Below, piece by piece: positions 33,438 through 41,594 of a DNA stretch of 64,000 nucleotides. Within the stretch, counting starts at the first letter, position 1. Every line of letters starts with the position of its first letter. Source of the stretch: Phyllobacterium myrsinacearum. GTDB lineage: Bacteria > Pseudomonadota > Alphaproteobacteria > Rhizobiales > Rhizobiaceae. A program made the translations under genes and the position numbers. A model generated the notes under the pieces. The model was given only the letters and a program-made list of their open reading frames with translations, was not told the DNA's origin and did not search any database. Where the stretch lies: assembly GCF_014138285.1 (NCBI RefSeq), contig NZ_JACGXN010000003.1, positions 372,001 to 436,000 of the forward strand. The letters are read 5' to 3'.

Positions 33438-34955
33438 ATGCCCATGCCCCAGACGCTGATCAAGAATGCCACCCTCTTGACGATGTGTGCTCAGAACGGA
33501 AGCAAGCCGTTCGAAGGCGACATTCTGATCGAGAAGGGTCGCATCGCTGCCATCGGCCAAAACCTCGTGGCCAATCCGAAGGCGACCGTTATGGAGGGCC
33601 GCAACCGCCTCGTGATGCCAGGCCTCATCAATGCCCATACCCATTCGAGCGAAACTTTCTTCCGTGGCCGATATGAAGGCATGCCATTGGAAATCTGGTT
33701 ACTCTACGCCTACCCATTATTGATGGGTCCAGTCATTGATGACAGATTACTTTACCTGCGCAGTCTTCTTCTTGCCATGGAATCACTCCGCAATGGCGTC
33801 ACAACGATTTGCGACGACTTCTTCGATCCACCTGCACATGATCTCTCACGGCTAGCGACTGTTTTTAGGGCCTATGAGGATGCGGGCATCCGCGCCAATA
33901 TATCGAGCGCGGCAATGAATGTGCATACTCTGGATGCCTTGCCCTACGCTCGGAAGGTTATGCCACTCCATCTCCAGGAAAAGCTTGATTTCGGGCCACC
34001 GATGTCGGCCGATGCCTACATGGATTATTGCCGTTCCGTCTTTGCGTCACTGCACGGCAGGGCCGGTCGGCTCAACTTCATGATCGCACCGTCGGCGCCG
34101 CAACGCTGCACCCCGGAATTGCTGCAGGCTTGCCATGCACTCGCTGTTGACATGGGCGTGCCGCTGCATACCCATGTCCTGGAAACCAAGACACAGGCCG
34201 TGACTGGCCATGAAATGTACGGCAAGAGTCTGATTGCCTACATGCACGATCTGGGCGTTCTGTCCCGCAACACCACCATCGCCCATTCCGTCTGGGTGAG
34301 CGAGAAAGACATTGCAATGATGGCAGAAGCGGGATGCTCAATTGCCCACAACGCCATCTCCAACCAGAAACTCGGAGCTGGGATTGCTCCCGTTCGCCGT
34401 CTGATGAATGCCGACATAACCATTGGTCTTGGGACCGATGGTGTTTCGTCAAATGACACTGCTCGCATCTTTGACGTCATGCGGGTGGCCGGGTTGATCC
34501 ATAGTGTTTCAGGCCCGGATCATGATCAGTGGATTCGTGCCGACGATATCCTCACCATGGCAACGATCGGCGGGGCACGCAGTGCCATGCTCGAGAATGT
34601 CACCGGTTCGCTCGAAGTCGGCAAGGCCGCTGATCTGCTGATCCTTGATTTAACGACCCTCTATTTCACCCCGCTCAACGATATCGTCAAGCATCTCGTC
34701 TACGCAGAGAATGGTTCTTCCATCGAAACGGTGATGATAGCGGGGCAGATCGTTGTTCATGATGGCCGCCTGCAAACAATCGACGAAGCCGCGATACTGG
34801 CCGAGATCCGTGAGCTTCTCCCGACGCACCTCGCCGCGCATGCCGAACTGGAAGCCCGGAACGCAGCGTTCCACTCCACCATGGCCGAAATCCATCGGCG
34901 CGCCACGTCCACAGACATTGGCATGAACCGCTATGCCGGAGATCCCGGCACGTGA
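33438..34955 (+). CDS. Amidohydrolase of the SsnA/TrzA (guanine/cytosine-deaminase-like) group
   Basis: 505 residues. Metal ligands in amidohydrolase order: H67 and H69 in GLINAHTHSSETFF; a histidine in PLHTHVLETKTQ; a histidine in NTTIAHSVWVS; and an aspartate in IGLGTDGVSSND. The 'GTDG..SND' form and preceding NAISNQKLGAG match aminohydrolases acting on heterocyclic bases (SsnA/TrzA, 8-oxoguanine deaminase). It is cytosolic and hydrolytic, releasing ammonia from a base or triazine-like ring. It is the last gene of the RutR-box operon, 57 bases after permease 2, so the imported compound is likely an aminated base or nucleoside. Confidence 0.9.
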   Translation: MPMPQTLIKNATLLTMCAQNGSKPFEGDILIEKGRIAAIGQNLVANPKATVMEGRNRLVMPGLINAHTHSSETFFRGRYEGMPLEIWLLYAYPLLMGPVIDDRLLYLRSLLLAMESLRNGVTTICDDFFDPPAHDLSRLATVFRAYEDAGIRANISSAAMNVHTLDALPYARKVMPLHLQEKLDFGPPMSADAYMDYCRSVFASLHGRAGRLNFMIAPSAPQRCTPELLQACHALAVDMGVPLHTHVLETKTQAVTGHEMYGKSLIAYMHDLGVLSRNTTIAHSVWVSEKDIAMMAEAGCSIAHNAISNQKLGAGIAPVRRLMNADITIGLGTDGVSSNDTARIFDVMRVAGLIHSVSGPDHDQWIRADDILTMATIGGARSAMLENVTGSLEVGKAADLLILDLTTLYFTPLNDIVKHLVYAENGSSIETVMIAGQIVVHDGRLQTIDEAAILAEIRELLPTHLAAHAELEARNAAFHSTMAEIHRRATSTDIGMNRYAGDPGT

Positions 34956-34997
34956 ATCTGCGTAGCAGGTGCCATCATTCGGTCAGCGGCAGTTCAT

Positions 34998-35264
34998 TCA
35001 AAAAGCAGTGAAGGCAGGTAATGGATGGCGCCGGTCAGGGTAGTAGAGATGATATCCTGAGAATGCTTGGCACCAGTCATCGAGCACGCGAACAACCACG
35101 CCTTCCAAGATCGACGATTGCGCGACGTCCTCCCAAATCAATGCCAGGCCGTGTCCCTCGATCGCTGCCCGGATAACCAGCGATTCATCGCTGAAGTCGA
35201 ACTGGCCATCAACCTGCAAGTTAATCTCTTGACCCTGTTTTTCCAACTCCCGGATGTATGCGTG
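34998..35264 (-). pseudogene. LysR substrate-binding domain, 3' fragment
   Basis: Leftward frame [20 protein letters not shown], then [20 protein letters not shown] with VRVLDDWCQAFSGYHLYYPD, ending FTAF-stop. This is the last ~85 residues of a LysR-type regulator. The N-terminal DNA-binding domain is absent, and the upstream side joins an alcohol-dehydrogenase fragment at about 35265. Confidence 0.78.
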
Positions 35265-35386
35265 ATTTTGACCAGGACCTTTCCCTTCCCTGGCGGTTCC
35301 ACGTCTAGCTCGAGGATTTCCAAAGGCTTTCCTGATGCAAGGGCGACGGTAGCGCGTGACCGCTTTCTTTTATCGACGCGGACCAT
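35265..35386 (-). pseudogene. Zinc alcohol dehydrogenase N-terminal fragment
   Basis: The frame [20 protein letters not shown] followed by [14 protein letters not shown] matches the first strands of class III alcohol/S-hydroxymethylglutathione dehydrogenases. It stops where the zinc-binding 'GICHTD' should begin, at the junction with the LysR fragment. Its 5' end overlaps in another frame the C-terminus of the MocC-like gene. Confidence 0.65.
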
Positions 35387-36201
35387 AGGTCACGCACCAT
35401 CTCCCGCAACAACTGAGCCTCTGCCCACCTGTCCGTGGTATCGTTGCCGTCCCTCCCCGTGATAGCATAAGGCTTGGGCCCTAGTTCGCAGGTGAAGACC
35501 AAATCAGCGTCTGTGGCGGAACGAGACCGCCAGCGAGTGAAGCCGTACTCCCACCATCCCATGAAAAGATCGACCCATGGACGATGATGTGAAAAGGTGA
35601 TTTCGATCTGAACCTGTTCGCGCGACGCCACCCGCCCGTGAAAGCTATGCGCGTTGTCCAATATTCGACGGATCGATGTGTGGTTCGCCTCTTGCACCGG
35701 CACGGCAAATTCCCGACCAACGAGAAAATGTGAAAGGTCGGCCAGGAGCGGTAGATCCGGCCGGTGATCGAGGAGATCTAGCGTGAAATGGAGATCGGTG
35801 GTCATTCGATCCCTGTGGGTCTCGATGAACACCGGTACACCAGCCTTATTGGCAAGGTCCATCCATCCGTCAAGAAATGGCAGACAGTCCTCTACGCGTC
35901 GCGGCCGGATGTCGGGTTGCAAGTTGATATGCGTGACGGGAAACTCTCTTGCCAGTTCAAGCGTCGGGATCAGGTCATCAACGCTGGTGGGAAAGCAAAC
36001 GCCTTCTATGCGCAGACCGGTACCGGCGATCGCATCGTTCAATCGTGCCACATCTTCACGGTTGGTGTAATGCGCGCTCACCCCGTCAAATCCCCCGTGC
36101 ACAATCATGGCGATAATCTCCTCGAGACTATGCTCATGCCCGTCGGTGTGGCGGCGCTCCATGGCCCAGAGCGATTGAAACACAAGGAGTTTCTGCATCA
36201 C
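35305..36201 (-). CDS. mocC: MocC-like sugar-phosphate isomerase/epimerase-family protein
   Basis: 298 residues, AP-endonuclease-2-like TIM barrel: [35 protein letters not shown] and [20 protein letters not shown], with acidic/His metal ligands (E in FIETHRD; D and H in [10 protein letters not shown]). It is related to inositol-pathway enzymes (IolE/IolI type) and, by neighbourhood, to MocC of rhizopine catabolism. The last ~20 residues (after VRDLWSAS) are read through an alcohol-dehydrogenase fragment, so the native C-terminus may have been replaced by a fusion. Its ATG overlaps the MocF-like stop. Confidence 0.75.
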   Translation of the reverse strand: MMQKLLVFQSLWAMERRHTDGHEHSLEEIIAMIVHGGFDGVSAHYTNREDVARLNDAIAGTGLRIEGVCFPTSVDDLIPTLELAREFPVTHINLQPDIRPRRVEDCLPFLDGWMDLANKAGVPVFIETHRDRMTTDLHFTLDLLDHRPDLPLLADLSHFLVGREFAVPVQEANHTSIRRILDNAHSFHGRVASREQVQIEITFSHHRPWVDLFMGWWEYGFTRWRSRSATDADLVFTCELGPKPYAITGRDGNDTTDRWAEAQLLREMVRDLWSASIKESGHALPSPLHQESLWKSSS

Positions 36202-37403
36202 GCAGCCCGCACATTTTTTAACAGCGATTTTAGGTTTACAGCCGGATCCGCCAATAGATCGGGGTCAGGGCTGATACCGGCGGCAATTAGCATTTCCGCA
36301 AGCTTGATGTCCTTCGCAACGCTATTTCCTGTCCCGAGACCAGCGGCAGCTATTAGCCGACCTTCATCGAGATAAAACTCCATCTCTCCATTCGAAAGCG
36401 GCCGGACTACACTTGCGTGACCGGGCTGCGACAATCCGGCGACCTGTAAGCCGAGATCATACTGATCAGACCAGAACCACGGGATAGTCGTGAAGTTAAC
36501 CGTCGTGCCCGCCATGTTGCGGGCAGCCGTTTCCGCTTGGGCACGAGCATTGCGCCAGCATTCAAAACGGACATGGCTGCCATTAGCTTGTAGCACCGCG
36601 GCGCAGTCGCCAGCGGCATAGATGTGAGGATCGGATGTGCGTAAGCCTGCATCTGTCAGGACGCCGTTGCCGGTTGCCAGTCCTGCTGCTTCCGCCAAGC
36701 TGATTTCCGGAACGACACCAATCGCCGACACCGTGACGTCGGCTGGTACCGCAGTTCCGTCGGACAGTATCACCGCGCCGACTGTGATCGCCGCAATACC
36801 CTGTCCGAGATAAAAGCTGACACCTTCTTCCACATGGCGGGCATGAAGCTTGGCCGCAAAACGGGCAGGAACAGCGCGCCCGAGCGGTCGGGGTGCAGCC
36901 TCGATAACACTGACAGCCACGCCCTTTCCCCGCAGTACCGCTGCGAGCTCCATACCGATCAACCCGCCGCCGACGATGGCGAAACGCGCGCCATGATTGG
37001 CAAGAGAGAAGATCGCGCGCGCGTCGGAGTACGTCCTGAAGTCCAGCACATATTCGGCGCCTGTGCATGTCAGCCGCCTGGGACTGGCTCCCGTGGCAAG
37101 AAGCAATGCATCGTACTTCACAGCATTGCCGTCATCGAGGGTCAGTAATTTCGAGTGAACGTCAAGCTTCGCTGCGGATGTGCCTTGATAATAGGCGATG
37201 CGTGCGGCTCTCAGCGCGTCTTTCGTGCAGATTGATTTTAACTGCACGCCCTCGCTCGCCGGCTTTGACAACGGCGGCCGTTCATAGGGAAGATGTGGTT
37301 CGGCTCCGATCAAGGTGACGGTCTCCGAATAGCCGGCTTCACGTAAAGCGAATGCCGCCCGGGTACCACACTCACCTGCACCAACGATGACTATCCCGTC
37401 CAT
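36198..37403 (-). CDS. mocF: MocF-like NAD(P)H:ferredoxin reductase
   Basis: 401 residues. The FAD site is GIVIVGAGECGTRAAFALRE near the N-terminus, NAD site FAIVGGGLIGMELAAVLRGK near the middle, and second FAD motif DPHIYAAGDCA. This is the Rieske-dioxygenase-type ferredoxin reductase family with a C-terminal reductase domain (IPWFWSDQYDLGLQVAGLSQ). It passes electrons from NAD(P)H to the MocE-like Rieske ferredoxin. It follows a hairpin terminator after the binding-protein gene and overlaps the mocC-like start by 4 bases. Confidence 0.85.
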   Translation of the reverse strand: MDGIVIVGAGECGTRAAFALREAGYSETVTLIGAEPHLPYERPPLSKPASEGVQLKSICTKDALRAARIAYYQGTSAAKLDVHSKLLTLDDGNAVKYDALLLATGASPRRLTCTGAEYVLDFRTYSDARAIFSLANHGARFAIVGGGLIGMELAAVLRGKGVAVSVIEAAPRPLGRAVPARFAAKLHARHVEEGVSFYLGQGIAAITVGAVILSDGTAVPADVTVSAIGVVPEISLAEAAGLATGNGVLTDAGLRTSDPHIYAAGDCAAVLQANGSHVRFECWRNARAQAETAARNMAGTTVNFTTIPWFWSDQYDLGLQVAGLSQPGHASVVRPLSNGEMEFYLDEGRLIAAAGLGTGNSVAKDIKLAEMLIAAGISPDPDLLADPAVNLKSLLKNVRAA

Positions 37404-37423
37404 ATAAGCTCCAGCTTTAAAAA

Positions 37424-37453
37424 GACAGGCACATCACACGTGATGTGCCTGTC
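37424..37453 (-). terminator. Intrinsic terminator inside the moc operon
   Basis: A perfect 13-bp stem (GACAGGCACATCA / TGATGTGCCTGTC) with a 4-base loop. Read leftward it is followed by TTTTTAAAGC. It lies 8 bases after the binding-protein stop and 20 bases before the reductase start. It should reduce transcription into mocF-mocC and so favour binding-protein output. Confidence 0.8.
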
Positions 37454-37461
37454 AGGGAGGA

Positions 37462-38406
37462 TCAGTTCCGCTTTGCGTAGTCTGCCATGTTCTTGGGTGT
37501 TACAGGCTCGAACGGTACCATGACCTGTTTCTCGACTGGCTTTCCACGGATCAGGGCAACAGCCGTGTCGAGCGCGGTCGCCGACTGGGCTTTCGCGTTC
37601 TGGAAAACAGTGGCATCCAGATCGCCAGCGGCCATCGCAGCGAGGGCATCCTGTGTTGCGTCGATACCGACAACGACCACACTGTCCATTGACACACCTG
37701 CTGACTTCAGCGCCTGAACGGCACCAAGTGCCATTTCGTCATTATTGGCGAAGACAGCATCGATCGGGCGGCCGGCAGTGATCCAGTTGGTCATCATGTC
37801 CATGGCGTTGGTGCGCGTCCAAGCCGCTGATTGCTCGTCAGCGATTTTCGCACCTTTACAGTCGCCAGCCGCCAACGCGTCCTTAAATGACGATGTGCGG
37901 TCGCGGGATGCCTGGTGTGCAAGATCTCCCATCAGAATGTAGACCTGTGCATCGTCTACCTTACCCTTGGCCTTGAGCGCGTCGCACGCGGCGGTGGCGG
38001 CCTGTTTCCCGGCATCGGTTTCGCGTGAGCCGACATAGGCCTGCTTTTCAGGCAGCTTGCCAATATTGCCGGGCTCAAGATTTAGATAAACGAGAGGGAT
38101 GTCGGCCTTTTGCGCCGCTTGGCTGATTGCATCCGCCGCGGAAGCATCCGCCAAAGTCAGAATGATGGCATCGACTCCGCCGGCAATGAAGTTGTTGACT
38201 TGGTTCATCTGCCTGGAAATATCTGTCTGGGCATCCTCGAACTGGATGGCAATGCCGTTGACCTCAGACGCCCTTGCTTGAAGTCCTTCCCGCAAAAGCG
38301 TTTGAAAATTGTTGTCGAAGCTCTGCATGGAAACGCCAATCGTCCCGGCTGAAGCAGTTCCGGCCATCAAGGCGGCCATGAGGGCCCCCATATAAATGAG
38401 TTTCAT
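37462..38406 (-). CDS. mocB: MocB-like periplasmic sugar/rhizopine-binding protein
   Basis: 314 residues from MKLIYMGALMAALMAGTASA, a clear signal peptide cut after ASA. The RBS GGGAGG decides this start over an upstream in-frame ATG. It is a ribose/inositol-type binding protein (Peripla_BP_4): IGVSMQSFDNNFQTLLREGL, AIILTLADASAADAISQAA and VFANNDEMALGAVQALKSAG. No permease or ATPase gene is beside it, as in described rhizopine loci where MocB is the lone transport component. The ligand is inferred to be an inositol derivative such as 3-O-methyl-scyllo-inosamine. Confidence 0.82.
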   Translation of the reverse strand: MKLIYMGALMAALMAGTASAGTIGVSMQSFDNNFQTLLREGLQARASEVNGIAIQFEDAQTDISRQMNQVNNFIAGGVDAIILTLADASAADAISQAAQKADIPLVYLNLEPGNIGKLPEKQAYVGSRETDAGKQAATAACDALKAKGKVDDAQVYILMGDLAHQASRDRTSSFKDALAAGDCKGAKIADEQSAAWTRTNAMDMMTNWITAGRPIDAVFANNDEMALGAVQALKSAGVSMDSVVVVGIDATQDALAAMAAGDLDATVFQNAKAQSATALDTAVALIRGKPVEKQVMVPFEPVTPKNMADYAKRN

Positions 38407-38486
38407 TTTTTCCTCCCGATTGAGTGCCGGATCACTCGAACACACCCGGAAGTCCAGCTGGACCTATTTCGTCGTCATCGAGGGCT

Positions 38487-38798
38487 CTAGCCGATAGCCA
38501 CGCGAACCTCCCCGTCGACAACCTCCACTTGATACGTTTTGAGATTTTCGCAGGCTGGAAGCCGTAGGGCTTCACCCGTACGGTAGTCGAAGACGCCGGA
38601 ATGCTTGGGACACTCCACCTCATAATCCATCACCAACCCATCAGCGAGATGGATCGCTTCGTGCGTGCAAAGACCGGCGGTGCAATACACGCTGTCGTCC
38701 GGCGCACGATAAAGCGCATAGGTGCGGCCTTCATGATCGAAGCGCTTGGCGCCTTCCTGTTCAATTTCAGCGAGCTGGCAGGCAGTGACCCAGGTCAT
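38487..38798 (-). CDS. mocE: MocE-like Rieske [2Fe-2S] ferredoxin
   Basis: 103 residues with cluster ligands C44-x-H46 (GLCTHEAIHL) and C63-x2-H66 (VECPKHSGVFDY), the single-domain Rieske ferredoxin pattern. It carries electrons from the reductase (36198-37403) to the oxygenase encoded just upstream (38795-39829). Its ATG overlaps the oxygenase stop by 4 bases. This gene order (oxygenase, ferredoxin) matches mocD-mocE. Confidence 0.88.
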   Translation of the reverse strand: MTWVTACQLAEIEQEGAKRFDHEGRTYALYRAPDDSVYCTAGLCTHEAIHLADGLVMDYEVECPKHSGVFDYRTGEALRLPACENLKTYQVEVVDGEVRVAIG

Positions 38799-39829
38799 TC
38801 GGCAGCCTCCCTTGCTTCGCCATCCTTTTTGCGAGCGGCCAGCTTTTCCTTGCGCTTACGATAGCGTGCCTGCATCTGCGCATCGCCTTCGGCAGACCCG
38901 TCGTGCCAGGTGCCGAACCATTTATCGAGCGGGACAAGCGCATCGCCGTAGTTCACCTCGAAATATTTGTGGTGGAGGTAATGCGCATAGGCGTGGCTAT
39001 CGATCGTCTTCTCTTCCCCGATCTCCACCTTGTCGAAACCGACGTGGCCGGGAATGGCACCAAAGCCTGCATAGTGCAGCTGGTAGAGCATGATGATCGG
39101 ATTGGATGGCAGGATCAGGTGATAGAAAGCCGTCCCGAAATAGAGCAGGTGTTCGACCGGGTGCATCGACAGCGACGACCAAGGTGAAGGGTTAACTGAG
39201 TTGTGGTGGACGGAATGGACCCACCTGTAGAGCAAACGGGTATGGATCAACCTGTGAACACAGAAGAAATGAAACTCGTGAATGATTGGGACCACGAGAG
39301 CGACGATCGCCAGCGTCCATGGACTATCCGTAAAGGTAAGCCAGGGGGCATAGCCATTGGCATAAGCCCATAGCATGCCGACCTCGATAGCTGTCCAGAC
39401 TGTCACGCCCGACAAGAAGGTGCGCAGGATATTATCGACATTCTGGCGCTCGAACCAGAAGGCCTTGCTCTTGTTTTCCGCGGGAAACTTGCCGTTGTAT
39501 TTGAACCGGTTAGCCTGCCGTTTAAGGGCATAAAGGTGCATCTCGAAGGCACCGTAGAACAGCAGGACACACACCGCGTTGACCGCGTATAGCCATGCGG
39601 CCCAACCGATACTTAGAGTTTGCATCGTTTCCGTGGAGGGAATAACCCACGCCCAATAGGCCACCGCCGATGCCGCGAAGATGACGTTCCAGGGAAAGAA
39701 GTAATGTGGCACCCACTTCAGGATGGCCTTTGCCCGCATCGGGAAGACAAAAAGCGGCGCATACTCGACGGGCTTATGCGGAGCCCAGTCACCCCGCTTG
39801 TTGCGTGTCCCATGCTTCAGATCGTCCAT
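38795..39829 (-). CDS. mocD: MocD-like membrane di-iron oxygenase (fatty-acid-hydroxylase superfamily)
   Basis: 344 residues from MDDLKHGTRNKRGDW, with AGGAG 7 bases upstream; longer starts lack an RBS. There are several membrane segments at about 35-95 and 140-190. The histidine boxes of the superfamily are HEFHFFCVHRLIH, WVHSVHHNSVNPSPW and HAYAHYLHHKYFEVNY, which ligate two irons. The C-terminus is a charged K/R/E tail. In the rhizopine model MocD with MocE/MocF removes the methyl group of 3-O-methyl-scyllo-inosamine. That is inferred here from family and neighbours. Confidence 0.85.
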   Translation of the reverse strand: MDDLKHGTRNKRGDWAPHKPVEYAPLFVFPMRAKAILKWVPHYFFPWNVIFAASAVAYWAWVIPSTETMQTLSIGWAAWLYAVNAVCVLLFYGAFEMHLYALKRQANRFKYNGKFPAENKSKAFWFERQNVDNILRTFLSGVTVWTAIEVGMLWAYANGYAPWLTFTDSPWTLAIVALVVPIIHEFHFFCVHRLIHTRLLYRWVHSVHHNSVNPSPWSSLSMHPVEHLLYFGTAFYHLILPSNPIIMLYQLHYAGFGAIPGHVGFDKVEIGEEKTIDSHAYAHYLHHKYFEVNYGDALVPLDKWFGTWHDGSAEGDAQMQARYRKRKEKLAARKKDGEAREAAE

Positions 39830-39968
39830 TGCGCGCTCCTGTATGAGGTCTAAGGGACCTCGCAAATCCCGTGGTTCATGGGAGAGCGCAATCACGTCGG
39901 TTAACGAAGCGAAGGCCCTCCTCCTGAAGCAACGGTAGCAGGCAGCTGCCGAAGGTTCGAAGGGTTCG

Positions 39969-39986
39969 TTGATCTGATTAGATCAA
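39969..39986. promoter_or_regulatory. Candidate LacI-type operator TTGATCT-GATT-AGATCAA
   Basis: A perfect 7-bp inverted repeat with a 4-base spacer, 140 bases before the mocD-like start and overlapping the stop codon of the LacI-type gene. The size and symmetry suit a dimeric LacI-family regulator, and the position suits control of the mocD promoter. Regulation is inferred. Confidence 0.5.
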
Positions 39987-40987
39987 AGGTTCTCAGCCGT
40001 AATAGTAATAAAGCGGATTGGCTGCTGGTCAGGGTCGACGGTTGTCAGGCCGATGCGCCGCAGCATCAGGTCAAGTACGCGCCGAGCCTGAGCTTCTGGG
40101 GCTTGGTCTAGGACGACATCCATGATGCCGTCGGCAAGAGCCTTGCGCGTATAGTCGGTGAGTTCATGTCCGACAAAGAGAATCTCTTTGCCTCTTTCCT
40201 GACGGCTCATCACGTCGATGACGGCCGCGTTCGCCCCTCCCGCATTGTAAAGGCCTATGAGGTCCGGGAATTTTGAAAGTCCCATGTGCAATGTTTCGAC
40301 GCTGAACAATTCCTCGTCGCGAGTGAACCCAAGCCATTTGAATGCAATCGGGCCCGGATGATCCCGAAAGTACTCGGAGAAGCCGCGAATTCTGTCTTGA
40401 TGAACCTGATATATTGGGTGACATAGTGCGATGACGGACCCTTGCGCCCTCGTCATCCTGGAGATGAAATGCGCGGCAGATCGTCCAGCGGCGTAGTTGT
40501 CGATCCCGACAAACTCAGCTTCGTCTTGCGACGCTCTCGTGACTATATGGACAACAGGAATGCCTTGATCAATCACCTTCTTTACCGCAACGTCAATCAG
40601 CGGACTGTTTGGAACGGCGAGAATAAGACCCGCACGCGGCGCGTCAGGAAGGGCGATATAGCGAGCGATTTCTTGCGCATTGCTTTCCTCGGCAAATCGG
40701 CGATGGACAACCACGATCGGGTCGAGAGTCGCTGCAATTCTTTCGAACGCTTTGGAAAGGCGACTATAGAACGTCGTTTCAGGTCTAACCATGATGACGT
40801 CAATGCGGAGCATAGCTCTGTGGATCTCTGGCAGGACGCGCGGATAGTTTAACTGTCTGGCAGCCAAGACGACCTTTGCAACGAGCTCCTGCCGAACTCC
40901 TCCTCGTCCATTCAAGACCCGCTCGACCGTCGCCGTCCCTACGCCGGCGAGTTTCGCAACATCATGGTAGCTTGGTTTGCTCAACAT
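39983..40987 (-). CDS. LacI-family regulator of the moc-like operon
   Basis: 334 residues from MLSKPSYHDVAKLAGVGTAT, which begins the LacI HTH directly; a TTG 14 codons earlier is less likely. The HTH is followed by the hinge VERVLNGRGGVRQELVAKVV. The ligand domain is of periplasmic-binding type (APRAGLILAVPNSPLIDVAV, AEFVGIDNYAAGRSAAHFIS, EILFVGHELTDYTRKALADG), consistent with sensing an inositol-like sugar. It lies in the same direction as, and 150 bases before, the mocD-like gene. Described moc loci use a GntR/MocR-type protein, so regulator replacement is implied. Confidence 0.87.
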   Translation of the reverse strand: MLSKPSYHDVAKLAGVGTATVERVLNGRGGVRQELVAKVVLAARQLNYPRVLPEIHRAMLRIDVIMVRPETTFYSRLSKAFERIAATLDPIVVVHRRFAEESNAQEIARYIALPDAPRAGLILAVPNSPLIDVAVKKVIDQGIPVVHIVTRASQDEAEFVGIDNYAAGRSAAHFISRMTRAQGSVIALCHPIYQVHQDRIRGFSEYFRDHPGPIAFKWLGFTRDEELFSVETLHMGLSKFPDLIGLYNAGGANAAVIDVMSRQERGKEILFVGHELTDYTRKALADGIMDVVLDQAPEAQARRVLDLMLRRIGLTTVDPDQQPIRFITITAENL

Positions 40988-41146
40988 CGTCCTCCGCCAG
41001 TCCGGTTTCCCATTGATGGGATCGTCCAATCACTCTCAATCTGTCAGATCGGGCATCATCGATGCTACCATGTCCGCAAGCGCATATAACTGAAAAGGTA
41101 ACCGGCGCGATGACCAAATCCCGTTAAGTTGACATTTCGCTGCGTT

Positions 41147-41281
41147 AAAGACAGGAACCGCATCGAGCGCATGTTCAACAGGCTCAAGCAATTCCGCCGG
41201 GTCGCAACACGCTTCGAGAAAACCGCCCGCAACTACCGCGCAGTTGTCACTCTCACGGCTATCGTCATATGGCTAAGGTAA
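41147..41281 (+). pseudogene. IS5-family transposase C-terminal fragment
   Basis: KDRNRIERMFNRLKQFRRVA and TRFEKTARNYRAVVTLTAIV, ending IWLR-TAA, is the terminal 'RNxIERMFxxLKxFRRVATRYEK' block of IS5-type transposases, including the last catalytic glutamate. Nothing upstream matches the rest of the element. The 3' end abuts a TetR fragment on the other strand. Confidence 0.8.
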
Positions 41282-41590
41282 ATGTCCACACCGCCTGGAA
41301 TTCCTTGAGTGCCATCGCGGTCTCGGAGAGGATTTCGTCGGACAGGCCCCTTCGCCGATTGCTCGCGCCATGGCAAGGGCACCAACCAGTGCGCTGAGTG
41401 CCAAGCAGGCGCGACGTCGATCACCAGCGGTGTCCGTACCCGGCGTCAACCCGGCCAGAAGCTCGAGGTACTGCTCGACCTGATGTCCGTAGGCCGAGCG
41501 GGTTCGATCATCTGCGCGCGAAATGTCCTCGGCCAACCCGGCCACCGCGCATCCGGCCTCCGGGTGGGCACGGTGGGCTGGACTGGCAGA
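41276..41590 (-). pseudogene. TetR-family regulator C-terminal fragment, frameshifted
   Basis: Leftward HPEAGCAVAGLAEDISRADD continues with ALVGALAMARAIGEG, a TetR ligand-domain pattern. A frameshift near 41355 then moves the family end (SDEILSETAMALKEFQAVWT) into another frame. The DNA-binding half is missing; it would lie where the ABC ATPase gene now ends. It is a remnant only. Confidence 0.65.
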
Positions 41591-41594
41591 TGGG

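Noticed and set aside
35138-35386. A single 82-residue gene on the minus strand
   Set aside because: Its first part is an alcohol-dehydrogenase fragment and its second part is the wrong frame of a LysR fragment.
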